Shown piece by piece: positions 16,780-26,302 of a stretch of DNA of 64,000 bases (positions within the stretch are counted from its first letter, which is position 1; each line of letters begins with the position of its first letter). The notes beneath the pieces were generated by a model. The model did no database searches. It had not been told where the DNA came from and was given only the letters and a program-made list of their open reading frames with translations. A program made the translations under genes and the position numbers. The stretch is from assembly GCA_025054715.1 (NCBI GenBank), contig JANWYH010000001.1, positions 432,001 through 496,000 on the forward strand, read 5' to 3'. The DNA is from Pyrinomonadaceae bacterium. GTDB lineage: Bacteria > Acidobacteriota > Blastocatellia > Pyrinomonadales > Pyrinomonadaceae.

Positions 16780-17833
16780 GCTCTTATCCGAGCTTGTCTT
16801 GATTTTGACGGTATGTTTTGTCTTTGCAATAGGTATTTTCGGACAAAGTGGGCGGATCAGAGAAAAACAACAAGAAAAACGTAGCCAGATAGAAGTAGTA
16901 ACTCCTCAGGACGTAAGAAGAGAGCAAAAAACTTCTGAAAATCACGATGATGTAATTCGGGTTGAATCAATACTCGTTCCGATACCCGTTTCCGTAACAG
17001 ACAAAAATGGAAATTTCGTAAGTGGGCTGAAACGAGACGACTTTTTACTGGAAGATAACGGCAAGCCGGTTGAGATTGAGAGTGTTTCAATATCGGAAAA
17101 TTTGCCTCTTAGAATCGCATTGCTTTTTGATAATAGTTCGAGCATTTCCTCCGCTTTGGATTTTGAGAAAAAGGTTGTTAAGTCGTTTTTGAGAAAGCTA
17201 GTTCGCACCGGTATTGACATGGCATCGCTTTTTTCTATCTCGACCACAGGTCGTTTGGAGCATCCTTTGACTGGAAACGTTTCTTCTTTGATAAGCACTT
17301 TAGAAAATCTGGGGAAGCCATCCGGAGCGACAGCTCTTTTCGATACAGTCATACAGGCGAGCGAATATCTGCGTGACTTTGATGGAAAGCGTGTGATTCT
17401 GATAGTCTCAGATGGTGACGATAACATAAGCAATGCGACGCTCGAAGACACCATAAGAACTGTTTTGAAAAATGATTGTGTGGTTTACGTAATTATGACT
17501 TCAGATTTTGAAAATTTCAAAAGAACTGGACGAAGAGAAAAGAGTGCAAACGTAACTTTTTTGATGGCGGAAAGGAGAATGCAGAAGCTTTCTTTAGAGA
17601 CTGGAGGGGCAGTTTACTCGCCATTTGACGAGAATGAAATGCAACAAGCTTTTCAACAAATAAGTAGTGAAATTCTTCAACAATACATTCTGAACTATTA
17701 TCCTGAAGTTGAAAATTTTTCGGCAGGTGGCATTAGGAATCTTTCAGTTAGAGTAAGAGACAGGTCTGATTTAGCTTTACGTTTTAGAAAAAGTTACTAC
17801 TTGCCTGACAAGGTCCTAAAATCGACTCCGTAA
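16745..17833 (+). CDS. VWFA-domain protein of the acidobacterial type
   Basis: 362 residues. One hydrophobic segment (about 13-33) forms a signal or anchor. After a basic linker comes the stretch PVSVTDKNGNFVSGLKRDDF, typical of the 'VWFA-related Acidobacterial domain' family, then a von Willebrand A domain with the metal-ion motif D129-x-S131-x-S133 (FDNSSSI) and VSDGDDN. These exported proteins are abundant in Acidobacteriota and are thought to mediate protein contacts; no specific partner is known. The start is 35 bases inside trmFO; shorter in-frame starts would cut into the hydrophobic segment. Ends in a 221-base convergent gap without a clear terminator. Confidence 0.85.
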   Translation: MRFVLQQLRTFELLSELVLILTVCFVFAIGIFGQSGRIREKQQEKRSQIEVVTPQDVRREQKTSENHDDVIRVESILVPIPVSVTDKNGNFVSGLKRDDFLLEDNGKPVEIESVSISENLPLRIALLFDNSSSISSALDFEKKVVKSFLRKLVRTGIDMASLFSISTTGRLEHPLTGNVSSLISTLENLGKPSGATALFDTVIQASEYLRDFDGKRVILIVSDGDDNISNATLEDTIRTVLKNDCVVYVIMTSDFENFKRTGRREKSANVTFLMAERRMQKLSLETGGAVYSPFDENEMQQAFQQISSEILQQYILNYYPEVENFSAGGIRNLSVRVRDRSDLALRFRKSYYLPDKVLKSTP

Positions 17834-18054
17834 TTTCGGGCATCTTCGAAAATTACATGGGGAAAAAGAGCAGGGAGTGAGCTTGTAAACAACGTTTCTA
17901 CAAGACGAAACTATACATGAAACTAACTTGCACACGTAGGTTTTTGGAAAACAATGATTCTTTTTGAAGATGACTTGAGTGATATAGGTTGTGAAGTAAA
18001 AACCTGAAGTCTTATTTGACAGGGATGAATGTTTATCTAAGCGGACTCTAAATC

Positions 18055-21000
18055 TCACTCGTCGATGACAGGTTGATGTCTTCGTGCTTTTCTTTTTTCT
18101 GCTTTCCATCGCTTCAGCACTTCTTCTGGATTGAATTTTTTAGAGATTCCGTCTCTTAAATTTTCTACTTCATGCTGAACGCGTGCAGCGATGAGTCTGT
18201 ATGCTTCTGTTTTCGGTATATTTCTCGTCATTTCAAAGAGTTCTTCGTATTCTAGAAATCTTCCTATTTTAGCTCCTATGGTTGCGCCGAAGCTTTCTCG
18301 CTTTGGAATCACTGTTCCTTTCGGAAAAGCCTCGTAAGTGCCCCACAAATAAACCGGTAAGATTCCAACCTTGCAATTTAAGGCTAGATAGCCTATAACT
18401 GGTTTGAATTCTTTTATTTCACCTGTAAGAGAGCGAGTTCCTTCGGGAAATATCAATGCATTATAGCCTTCGTTGAGAATTCTTGTTACGTGACGTAATG
18501 ACTGCCGCAGGTTTCCCGATCTTTCGATGGGCACGAGAGTTGTAAAATTGTTCATGAATGCGCGTTTATATTTTGTGTCAAACCAATAATCCGCTGCTGC
18601 AACAGCTACGGTTTGTTTGGCAGTCTCTTTGCCTAGAGCCTTTTTCACAAGCCCTGTGTCAAGGTGCGATGCGTGATTTGGGGCGACAATGAAGTTCGTA
18701 TGGACTGGGATGTTGGCTCTACCTTCGATTACTGTATCTAAGATACCATCGTAGATTGCCATCTGAGCAAGATCAATTAGTGTGTTTCCAACTTGACGCA
18801 CTATCCAAGGCAAACGGATATCGTCACCTTCTTTTGGTTCTTCGGTTTTTTCATCGGCGATTATCTTTGTTTTTTCGACCCTTTGGACAATACTTAACAG
18901 CTCGGAAACAGTTTGAACTTCATTGAGTTTTTCTGGTAATGTAACTTTACCTCCAGCATCTTCGATGGCGGCTTGAAGCTCGACAAACATTAAACTATCA
19001 AAGCCTAAATCAACAAGTCTGGAACTGAATTTCACATCAGAAAGCGGACGATTCGCCACACTTGCAACAATTTTACGGAGCCACAAACCGGTTTCATCTC
19101 CATTTGTCTCGACTTTAAGATTTGCTAATTTCTTCGATTTGGCTTCGAGTTCTCGCAAGATTTTAACTACTTCGCTTCTTTTCACTTTTCGCGTTGCCGT
19201 GCGCGGTAGCTCGTAGGGTGTTATGTGCATAACTTTTACACGCTTAAAGAAGGGAAGCGAAGCAGAAACTTCTCTGAAGTGTTCTTCAACCTTTTGGTTT
19301 ATCTCGGCTCTCGTGAGTGCGATGTCATATTCGTAATTTGGAACCACTAGAGCGGCTACCTTCTCGCCGCTGTCTTCATCTGGCAAGCCTACAACGGAGA
19401 TTTCTTTTATGTATGGTGATTTGCCGTATAATTCTTCAATTTCGTCCGGGTAGATGTTTTTGCCATTTGAATCAATTATGACGTCTTTTAGTCTGCCTAG
19501 AATGTAGAGGTTTCCATCTTCGTCAATTCTTCCTAAATCACCAGTCCGAAGCCATCTGTCTTGTATAGCTTCCTGCGTAGCTTCTTCATTTTTGTAGTAG
19601 CCCAGCATTATGTTTTGTCCGCGTGCCAGAATCTCGCCGACGCCGTTTTCATCTGGTGCATCAATTTTTACTTCAACTCCTGGCAGCGGTTTTCCGACGC
19701 TTCCTTCAATTAGTTTGTTGCCGGGACGCGTTACGGTCAGCACAGGCGAAGCTTCTGTAAGTCCGTAGCCTTGTAATATGTTAAATCCAAGTCCGTGAAG
19801 CTCTCTTTGAACTTTTTCTGATAATGCTGAGCCGCCCGAGATTAGGTAACGTATTCGTCCACCCATTCCTTCATGTATCGGGAAAAAGAGAATGGGTCCT
19901 AAATTAAATGGCGTGTTGTCGCGAAGCCAAGCATTAAATTCGATAATGTTATCAGCAATATCAGCAAGCCAATCGCCGCGTTCTCTAAGCCGCGTCTTTA
20001 TTCGGCGATGCAGCATTTCCCAAAGGGCTGGAACTCCTATCATTCCAGTAATTTGACCACTTTCAAGAGCGCGTGCTAGCTCTTCTGCTGAAAGCTCGTC
20101 TAGGTAATGAATTTGTGTTCCGTTTGAAAATGGAGTTAGAAAACCTGCTGAAAATTCAAAGGTATGATGTAAAGGCAAGACCGAAAGAACGGCATCATTT
20201 ATTCCCATTTCTAGCACGCTCGATAACATTGAGACCATGTTGACGAAATTCTTATGCGAGAGCATTACGGCTTTAGGCTTTCCAGTTGTTCCAGAAGTGA
20301 AAATCAAGGAAGCTGGTGAATTCGCCAAAACTTTATTCGGCAAAAGCTCTAGCCTTCTAGCTTCTTCGGTTGCCGAAGGCATCTCAAAAACTTCTTCGAA
20401 TGTCCACACTGGTATCTTTATTTTTGCCTCTTTCAAAGCCTCTGCTAAATCAATGTTCTTATCGGCTACCTTTTGAGAAACGATAATCGCAGAAGCCTCA
20501 CTAAGACGAGCAAATTCAGCTATTTCTTTTGCAGAGCATGAAGGGTCAACCGGGACTGCTACTGCTCCACTTCTTATTATGCCAAAATATGAGATTCCCC
20601 ACTCGGGCATGTTGTGTGAGCAAAGCAGAACCTTATCGCCTGGCTTTATGCCTTCATTTGCTAAAAAGCCTGCAGCTCGCAAAGCAAGTTCTCTTACGTC
20701 TTCGTAGGTATATTGTTCGCGACGGCAGTTGCGTTCGATTCTCATGCAAGTGCGTGTGGAAAATCGCTTGGTTGCCGTTTCAAAAAGGTCTATCAGGTCT
20801 TTATAGGTGTAGGCTCTCTTTTCGGGCTTTTTCAGTTCTTCTTCTAATGTTGGTAATACCCATCGTCTAACGCCTGGGAAATGAATCTTCAGCCAGTAGT
20901 CGTACCAATCAATTTTTTCCGGATACCAAGGAAGTAAATGCTTTTCGTCTTCTTCGATTGACGCCATTAGAGCACGGACGTTATCAGCCCTAAACTCATA

Positions 21001-22473
21001 CTCGTTGTCAACCATGAAAGGCTTAAAAAGTGCGAAGGCGTCGATGGTTTCTTTTGTTGAACGCTCAAATTCTTCGACCGATTTTTTCAGGTCTGAAATT
21101 ATGTGGGAAAATCTCCCACCAGCCCATCGAGGCTTCGCTTCTTCAAGCAAGTTTTTTGCATGCTTTGCAATGCGGTTTAACATTGGAGCGGAAAATTTTT
21201 CATAAGTTTCTTGAGAAACCGGCAGGGCTTCCATTGCAGCAGATAGCTTGTTGAGTATCTTATTGCCTGTTTCTTTTTCTTTGTAGTATTCGCGTTTGTA
21301 GAGTCCAAGAAGTCCAACAATTCGCTTCATGTCTATCGGGTTTGAATCGCCTGAACAAGCTTGATAGACAAGAGGCGGGTTGTCATCAACTAAAGCTTTT
21401 GCAGCGGCAGCGATTATAACGCTTGCCACCATGTCAACAGGAATAATGTCAAGGACCAGTTTTTCATTTACAGGTATTACAGGTTGACCACGCAAGGCGA
21501 TGAAGATCAATGGTGCAGTTGTTGTAAATCCTTCATTCCAGCCGGCAAATGGGTATTCGACGGCTGATTCAACAATGCTTGGACGGACAAGAATTTTTAC
21601 TATGTCTTCTTGTTGTGCGATTATTTGTTCAGCTAAAGATTTTGAATATGTATATATGTTTGTCCAGCCCCAATAATCAGCTCTTTCTGCACCTAGTTCT
21701 GTTGTTCTTTCGCGAATCCACATTTTTCGTTCTCGAAAGATAGCCGATTTGAGTTCAGCTTCATCATCTGGGTCGCGTCCTTCTTCCTCAAAACGGCGTC
21801 TTGCAGCTTCTCGAAAACGCGCCATTTGCACTGCATCGTCGGCTTCTCGGCGAGCCTGCTCTGAAAGTCTTGCACAATCTTCTATTTCCTTGTTAACGTC
21901 AAATCGAGTTCCTCGAAGTTCATCTTTTCTAGGAAAATAACCGACGACAGGCTCGTTTTCCCAAATAGTCCCGCTTCTTTTACCAGCGACAAAGCAAGTA
22001 GAAACATGAACAAGGCAAGGTCGGCGCATCATTCTTGCAAGCGTTATTATGTTGTATGAACCGACGACATTTGTTCTCAAAGCGCTTTCTAGCGGTGGAT
22101 TGAAGGTTACATTGCCTGCTCCGTTAATGATTATGTCGCAATCGGACATTATTTTTTGTGCTTCTTCTTCCGAAAGACCTAAAAATTCGTTTCCGACATC
22201 ACCGTTTATTGGAATTACCTTTTCTCGGATAAAATCTTCAAAACTCGAGCCGAATTTAGCCCGTAGAGGATCGAATGGTGGGCTAGTTAAAATGCTAGTC
22301 CAGAAACGATTCTTCGATTCGGCGGCGTCACGTGCTCGAACGGTTGCATAAATCTTTCTAATGTTCGGAAAATTATGCAAGAGCATTGAAAGCGTGACTT
22401 TACCGACAAAGCCTGTTCCACCGATGAATAAAACCTTTTTTCCTTCGAAAATTTTAGTAGGTGAAAGCTTCAT
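18055..22473 (-). CDS. ElbD-like megaenzyme: acyl reductase - acyl-AMP ligase - ACP - PlsC acyltransferase
   Basis: 1472 residues, four domains in order. (1) About 10-400: NAD(P)H thioester reductase of the fatty acyl-CoA reductase type, GGTGFVG (18-24), Y274-x3-K278, with a charged helical insert of about 70 residues (190-265). (2) About 560-1110: acyl-activating AMP ligase, FTSGTTGKPKAVMLSH (725-740), GYGLTEASP (902-910), GRLKDVI (993-999). (3) About 1125-1200: acyl carrier domain, GFDSL with phosphopantetheine serine S1160. (4) About 1225-1440: PlsC-type acyltransferase, NHASHLD (1266-1272), FPEGTR (1342-1347). The set resembles ElbD of Myxococcus xanthus, implicated in ether-lipid synthesis, and would let one protein activate, carry, reduce and transfer a fatty acid. 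It overlaps the preceding small membrane-protein gene by four bases. Confidence 0.88.
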   Translation of the reverse strand: MKLSPTKIFEGKKVLFIGGTGFVGKVTLSMLLHNFPNIRKIYATVRARDAAESKNRFWTSILTSPPFDPLRAKFGSSFEDFIREKVIPINGDVGNEFLGLSEEEAQKIMSDCDIIINGAGNVTFNPPLESALRTNVVGSYNIITLARMMRRPCLVHVSTCFVAGKRSGTIWENEPVVGYFPRKDELRGTRFDVNKEIEDCARLSEQARREADDAVQMARFREAARRRFEEEGRDPDDEAELKSAIFRERKMWIRERTTELGAERADYWGWTNIYTYSKSLAEQIIAQQEDIVKILVRPSIVESAVEYPFAGWNEGFTTTAPLIFIALRGQPVIPVNEKLVLDIIPVDMVASVIIAAAAKALVDDNPPLVYQACSGDSNPIDMKRIVGLLGLYKREYYKEKETGNKILNKLSAAMEALPVSQETYEKFSAPMLNRIAKHAKNLLEEAKPRWAGGRFSHIISDLKKSVEEFERSTKETIDAFALFKPFMVDNEYEFRADNVRALMASIEEDEKHLLPWYPEKIDWYDYWLKIHFPGVRRWVLPTLEEELKKPEKRAYTYKDLIDLFETATKRFSTRTCMRIERNCRREQYTYEDVRELALRAAGFLANEGIKPGDKVLLCSHNMPEWGISYFGIIRSGAVAVPVDPSCSAKEIAEFARLSEASAIIVSQKVADKNIDLAEALKEAKIKIPVWTFEEVFEMPSATEEARRLELLPNKVLANSPASLIFTSGTTGKPKAVMLSHKNFVNMVSMLSSVLEMGINDAVLSVLPLHHTFEFSAGFLTPFSNGTQIHYLDELSAEELARALESGQITGMIGVPALWEMLHRRIKTRLRERGDWLADIADNIIEFNAWLRDNTPFNLGPILFFPIHEGMGGRIRYLISGGSALSEKVQRELHGLGFNILQGYGLTEASPVLTVTRPGNKLIEGSVGKPLPGVEVKIDAPDENGVGEILARGQNIMLGYYKNEEATQEAIQDRWLRTGDLGRIDEDGNLYILGRLKDVIIDSNGKNIYPDEIEELYGKSPYIKEISVVGLPDEDSGEKVAALVVPNYEYDIALTRAEINQKVEEHFREVSASLPFFKRVKVMHITPYELPRTATRKVKRSEVVKILRELEAKSKKLANLKVETNGDETGLWLRKIVASVANRPLSDVKFSSRLVDLGFDSLMFVELQAAIEDAGGKVTLPEKLNEVQTVSELLSIVQRVEKTKIIADEKTEEPKEGDDIRLPWIVRQVGNTLIDLAQMAIYDGILDTVIEGRANIPVHTNFIVAPNHASHLDTGLVKKALGKETAKQTVAVAAADYWFDTKYKRAFMNNFTTLVPIERSGNLRQSLRHVTRILNEGYNALIFPEGTRSLTGEIKEFKPVIGYLALNCKVGILPVYLWGTYEAFPKGTVIPKRESFGATIGAKIGRFLEYEELFEMTRNIPKTEAYRLIAARVQHEVENLRDGISKKFNPEEVLKRWKAEKRKARRHQPVIDE

Positions 22474-22892
22474 AGCTCGTCAACTCTTTTTAAGCTTTCT
22501 ATGACGTCTGAATACTTCTTTTTCCAGTTAGTAATAGATTCTTCAGAAAGCGTGCCGATAAGCTCGGAGATACGAGAAACCGATTCTGAAATTCTTTTTA
22601 CCCTTTGTACCTCTAAGCCTGCCGTGCTCAGTGAAATTGAAGTCAGCTGATTATTTATGACTTCCTGAAGCATGCCTCTTATTTCTTCTATTGCTTCTTG
22701 TCTTACTTTGCGTTGCCTTCTGCGAATGATCCAAAAGATTACTCCATGTAACAAGCCAACGATAATTGCTGTGATTCCCGCAACTTGCCACCATGAGACA
22801 GATTCTGGAAAGAATAGTTTTGGGATAGCAAAAATTACTATCAAACCGACTCCGCTTAAAATTAGTTCTATGTTGTTGAGAAAATGTTTCAT
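22470..22892 (-). CDS. Small two-TM membrane protein with coiled-coil tail
   Basis: 140 residues, unrecognised. Two hydrophobic helices near the N terminus (LILSGVGLIVIFAIPKLFF and WWQVAGITAIIVGLLHGVIF) are followed by a basic RRRQRK stretch, which places the rest in the cytoplasm, and a helical, probably coiled-coil tail (EEIRGMLQEVINNQL onward). The ATG at 22892 has GAGG seven bases upstream and is preferred over a TTG at 22904. Its stop overlaps the megaenzyme start (ATGA), implying coupled translation and perhaps a membrane dock for that enzyme; the latter is speculation. Confidence 0.7.
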   Translation of the reverse strand: MKHFLNNIELILSGVGLIVIFAIPKLFFPESVSWWQVAGITAIIVGLLHGVIFWIIRRRQRKVRQEAIEEIRGMLQEVINNQLTSISLSTAGLEVQRVKRISESVSRISELIGTLSEESITNWKKKYSDVIESLKRVDEL

Positions 22893-22900
22893 AAAGAACC

Positions 22901-24502
22901 TCAATCTGTAACGTTGCAGATGCCAATCATGGGTTGATGAAGCATTGTTATTTCGGCACTCCTTCCCATTATAGAACGGGCCATAGCTATGGCTTCGGTT
23001 AGGTTATCAGCTCTTTCCCAGCCTAAAATTTCTGGAACATGGGCATTTTCAGCACCTGCAACTATGACTTTTCCAACGTGCTGACGACCGTTTTCTCCCC
23101 AATACCACATAAAAAAAGGATGTGCTCCGTGATAGGCATTGCCGCGACGATACATCTCAATATATGCAGGGTTTTCAGCAAATTCACGCTCGTATTTTTC
23201 GCGAAGATAAAAAGCATCCCGGGACTCCGGCAAGAGACGATGAAAGAACTCGATATAAGAAGGATGAAACTTATGATCGAATTCATCAAAGCAAGGATGC
23301 GTAATAATCAAAACGCCGCCTTTTTTCAGCAAGGGCTTGTTGCGATACATGTTAAAGTGATAACCTAGCGCCATTACTTGAACGAGCAGAGGGTTTAGAG
23401 CTGAATAAACATTGTAAGGTGAAATGTCAGGAATTCCCGTTATTAGAATATCGCATTGACCTTTGACAGGTATTTCGTATTGTTGAAAATTCTTTTCCAA
23501 AATTTTCTCATGGACTGGTTCAGTGGCCCCAGCATAGCATGCTATCAATTCGTATTGAGCCGGGATCTGATGAAGCAGTTTTCGTCGAGCTATTCTTGGA
23601 AGGCGTGAAAAAGTGCGTTTTAGGACTTCCCATTTCATTCTATCGGCAAAGGTAAATTCATCTTCATTGCGAGTTAAAATGTCATAGCCTTCAGGAAACA
23701 TCTTATTGTTAAGGGCTGTTTCTATGTGGAAGACGTTTAGATTTTCGTCAACTAATTTTCCGAGGCGTTCGATTTTGTGATTAAGCTCCGAGTTTGCTGG
23801 ATCCATGTAAGAGTTTGAGTTTCTAATCGTTTGTGGTTCATGATGTGCTCTCAGAGATTCGTAATCGCAAAGCCCGACTGCAACGGACTTATGTCCGCCA
23901 TCCATCGGCACAAGGTTTATATTCAGGTAAATCAAAAGATCGCTTTCGGCGCATCGGCGGTTGATGCGAAGCGGTTCGCCGTGTCTTGTGTATCCTATCG
24001 TTACCAGGTTTTCTTCGTCTTCCGCATCGTGATTGTAGTAACGGTCAGGGTAGAAGGCTTTGAAAATTTTATCGCCAACCATGCGTCGCATTTCCCATTC
24101 GGTCATCTTGCGATGCAGTGAGTTAGCTATTACGAGGTGAATATCGTCAACACCATTCGCGGCGCAAATGTCTAAGACTACCTCAAGCATCGTTTGCCTT
24201 AAGTCAGGGGTTGCCATCGGTGGAAGTGGCAGACTTATGTCGTCCATTGCTATCGTGACTCGCATTCCTGGGCGAAGCTGAGCATAAAGTGGGTCTGCGT
24301 CTATCGGATGATTAACGGCGTATCTAATTGCCGCTTCTCGATTTGGCAAGCCTTTGATTGTCGGATTAGGATAAATTACTCGCGTTCCGATAGGAAGGTG
24401 CTCCAATATGAAATCTTCGCCGTAGGGTAAAATGCGAGGAGCACTATCGCGGTCTATGTAAACTATGGATTCATGACTTTTTCGTCTAAGTTGTAAAACC
24501 AT
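22901..24502 (-). CDS. LarA-like (lactate racemase N-terminal domain / DUF2088) protein
   Basis: 533 residues. The N-terminal half resembles the LarA nickel-pincer racemase fold: [19 protein letters not shown], then [18 protein letters not shown] (the histidine-bearing helix of the family) and [14 protein letters not shown]. The second half (about 270-533) includes [18 protein letters not shown] and [20 protein letters not shown]. Real LarA needs a nickel-pincer cofactor made by LarB/C/E; none of these is seen nearby, and the protein is longer than LarA (about 425). It may racemise or epimerise another hydroxy acid or polyol. The setting, eight bases before the small membrane gene and then the megaenzyme, suggests a part in lipid or head-group metabolism. 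Exact reaction unknown. Confidence 0.75.
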   Translation of the reverse strand: MVLQLRRKSHESIVYIDRDSAPRILPYGEDFILEHLPIGTRVIYPNPTIKGLPNREAAIRYAVNHPIDADPLYAQLRPGMRVTIAMDDISLPLPPMATPDLRQTMLEVVLDICAANGVDDIHLVIANSLHRKMTEWEMRRMVGDKIFKAFYPDRYYNHDAEDEENLVTIGYTRHGEPLRINRRCAESDLLIYLNINLVPMDGGHKSVAVGLCDYESLRAHHEPQTIRNSNSYMDPANSELNHKIERLGKLVDENLNVFHIETALNNKMFPEGYDILTRNEDEFTFADRMKWEVLKRTFSRLPRIARRKLLHQIPAQYELIACYAGATEPVHEKILEKNFQQYEIPVKGQCDILITGIPDISPYNVYSALNPLLVQVMALGYHFNMYRNKPLLKKGGVLIITHPCFDEFDHKFHPSYIEFFHRLLPESRDAFYLREKYEREFAENPAYIEMYRRGNAYHGAHPFFMWYWGENGRQHVGKVIVAGAENAHVPEILGWERADNLTEAIAMARSIMGRSAEITMLHQPMIGICNVTD

Positions 24503-24547
24503 CTTTCATTTCTGTTACAAAGAAGTTTCAAAGCGATTATAGCAAAT

Positions 24548-25213
24548 TCAATCTAACTCGAGAATAGCCCAGTTATGCTGAAGAGCAACCTGACGAAGTC
24601 TAAAGTCAGGATTTACAGCAACAGGATGACCTACGATCGAAAGCATAGGTAAATCTGATATTGAATCGGAGTAAGCAAAAGATTCTGAAAGCACGATACC
24701 CTCGCGTTCAGCATATTCTCTTATCCATCTTGCTTTTGTAGCAGAAGCCATCACCGGTGGTAAAACTCTTCCCGTAGCATATCCATTGACAAATTCGAGA
24801 CGATTAGCTGCATATTCGTCAATTTCAAGATATTTCATAAGCTTTTCAATGGTAAAATCCAAAGCGCCTGTTAGAACTATCTGTCTAAAACCAGCTTTTT
24901 TTGACTTTTGGATCAAGTCGCGTGCTCCCTCGTATATGGCTGGTTTTAAGACCTTCTCGAAAAGCTCGTCGGCGAAATATCGGAGCCTATCTGCTGATTC
25001 GCCTTTGTAGCTTCTGAAAAAAAACTCGTTGAAAACATTTCTAGAGTAGAGATCTGTAAGTCCAAAAAGCGGTAGCTTCAAAACGGTTTCTGAGGTCTTT
25101 TTAACCGTTTTCCATAATCCCTGCTGACGAAGAGAATAAAAGGCGAGCGTGTGGACAAGGTTTGACCGAATTAAAGTTCCTTCCAAATCGTAAAATGCCG
25201 CTTTCTTCTTCAT
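24548..25213 (-). CDS. HAD-IB family hydrolase (SerB-like phosphatase fold)
   Basis: 221 residues. HAD motif I is present as FYD9LE11GT, with the second acidic residue Glu rather than the usual Asp. Motif II is the Thr in QIVLTGALDFTIEK. Motif IV, YSDSISDLPML, is typical of phosphoserine phosphatase-like subfamily IB. A helical cap lies between residues 15 and 95. The gene leads a four-gene minus-strand run with the LarA-like protein, the membrane protein and the ElbD-like megaenzyme, so a lipid-phosphate or glycerol-phosphate substrate is plausible but unproven. The D-to-E change may alter transferase or phosphatase character. Confidence 0.82.
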   Translation of the reverse strand: MKKKAAFYDLEGTLIRSNLVHTLAFYSLRQQGLWKTVKKTSETVLKLPLFGLTDLYSRNVFNEFFFRSYKGESADRLRYFADELFEKVLKPAIYEGARDLIQKSKKAGFRQIVLTGALDFTIEKLMKYLEIDEYAANRLEFVNGYATGRVLPPVMASATKARWIREYAEREGIVLSESFAYSDSISDLPMLSIVGHPVAVNPDFRLRQVALQHNWAILELD

Positions 25214-25366
25214 CTCTATTCGTCAACAAGCTAAGAATTCCAACGCGAAAGAATAAAAATATAGCAAAAAAATTCGCCTTTTGATTAGTTCTTTGCAGTA
25301 AGAACTAAAAATTTTACGAATCTGTGACAATTGAGCTTGTCTTTCAGCTGTTTAGGATTGAAGCCG

Positions 25367-26158
25367 TCATTTTTCGAAAATTAAGTGATAAGTTAGATGA
25401 AAGCCGAAAAACAGAACAACACCACCCAAAACGGAGAGGGAAACGATTGGACGACGTCCGCCGTGATGATTTATCTCTGGGATTAAATCACTTGCCGCGA
25501 CATAAAGAGTTATGCCACTGGCAAAAGGCAAAATATATACACTTGAAAGACTGCTATATTTTCCTAAGGCTAGAAATATCAATGTTCCCAGAAAAGTAGT
25601 AAATCCGATAAAAAATGTTACTTTCAATGCATGTTTGTAGCTTTTTCCTGATGCAAGAAACATCGAAGCCACGGTAAAACCTTCAGGAATTTTATGCAAG
25701 AATATCGCTAAAAAAACAATCACGCCAGTTTTGTAATCAAGCATATAAGCCGCAGCTATGGAAACTCCATCAAAGAAAGTGTGAACTGCAATTCCAGCAA
25801 CCGCCGTGTAAGCAGTCGTTACAGAAATCAAACCTTTTTCGGAAATTTCCTCACCTAAATGAAAATGCGGTGCAATAGTGTGCTCAAGAAGATGGGTTAG
25901 AAGATAACCGGATAAAAGCAAAATCATCGGAAGAAAAAACTCTCGATCGCCCTGCTCGTATCTTATTCTGATTATTTTCGGTAAAATCTCGGCAAATATG
26001 ACGGCTATCATAAATCCTGCCCCGAAGGCTAGAAGGTAACCGAGCAGCGATTTAAGCTTTTTGTAAAGCTCTGAAGGAAATAAGATTAAGCCACCAAGGA
26101 TATTACCGATTCCAGCTAAAAAACCTAAAGCCAGCAAGTCCATTAAGTTTGCTTTCAT
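25367..26158 (-). CDS. ZIP-family divalent metal transporter
   Basis: 263 residues with about eight hydrophobic helices. The two metal-site helices of ZIP transporters are visible: VHTFFDGVSIAAAY (TM4) and LHKIPEGFTVASMF (TM5, HxxPEG). A histidine-containing stretch (EHTIAPHFHLGEE) sits between helices, typical of metal-binding loops. It probably takes up zinc or another divalent cation, or exports metal as some bacterial ZIPs do. The ATG at 26158 was chosen; it lacks a good ribosome site, and a TTG at 26167 or an ATG at 26143 is possible. Divergent from the dcw cluster. No metalloregulator is adjacent. Confidence 0.85.
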   Translation of the reverse strand: MKANLMDLLALGFLAGIGNILGGLILFPSELYKKLKSLLGYLLAFGAGFMIAVIFAEILPKIIRIRYEQGDREFFLPMILLLSGYLLTHLLEHTIAPHFHLGEEISEKGLISVTTAYTAVAGIAVHTFFDGVSIAAAYMLDYKTGVIVFLAIFLHKIPEGFTVASMFLASGKSYKHALKVTFFIGFTTFLGTLIFLALGKYSSLSSVYILPFASGITLYVAASDLIPEINHHGGRRPIVSLSVLGGVVLFFGFHLTYHLIFEK

Positions 26159-26264
26159 AAGGCACAATAGCTAACTTTACAGCAGGCTCGTCTGACTTTC
26201 AAAAAAGTTATGAATGAATTGATGCTTAAAACTGTTTAAGTGACAAAAACAGCAAATAAAGTGC

Positions 26265-26294
26265 TTGACAGAAGCGCTCAAATAATTCTAATAT
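26265..26294 (+). promoter_or_regulatory. Promoter of the division and cell wall cluster
   Basis: A perfect TTGACA (26265-26270) and TAATAT (26289-26294) are separated by 18 bases. Transcription would begin near 26301, immediately before the MraZ repeats, giving a leader of about 100 bases ahead of mraZ. Confidence 0.7.
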
Positions 26295-26302
26295 GCTTAA
26301 AG

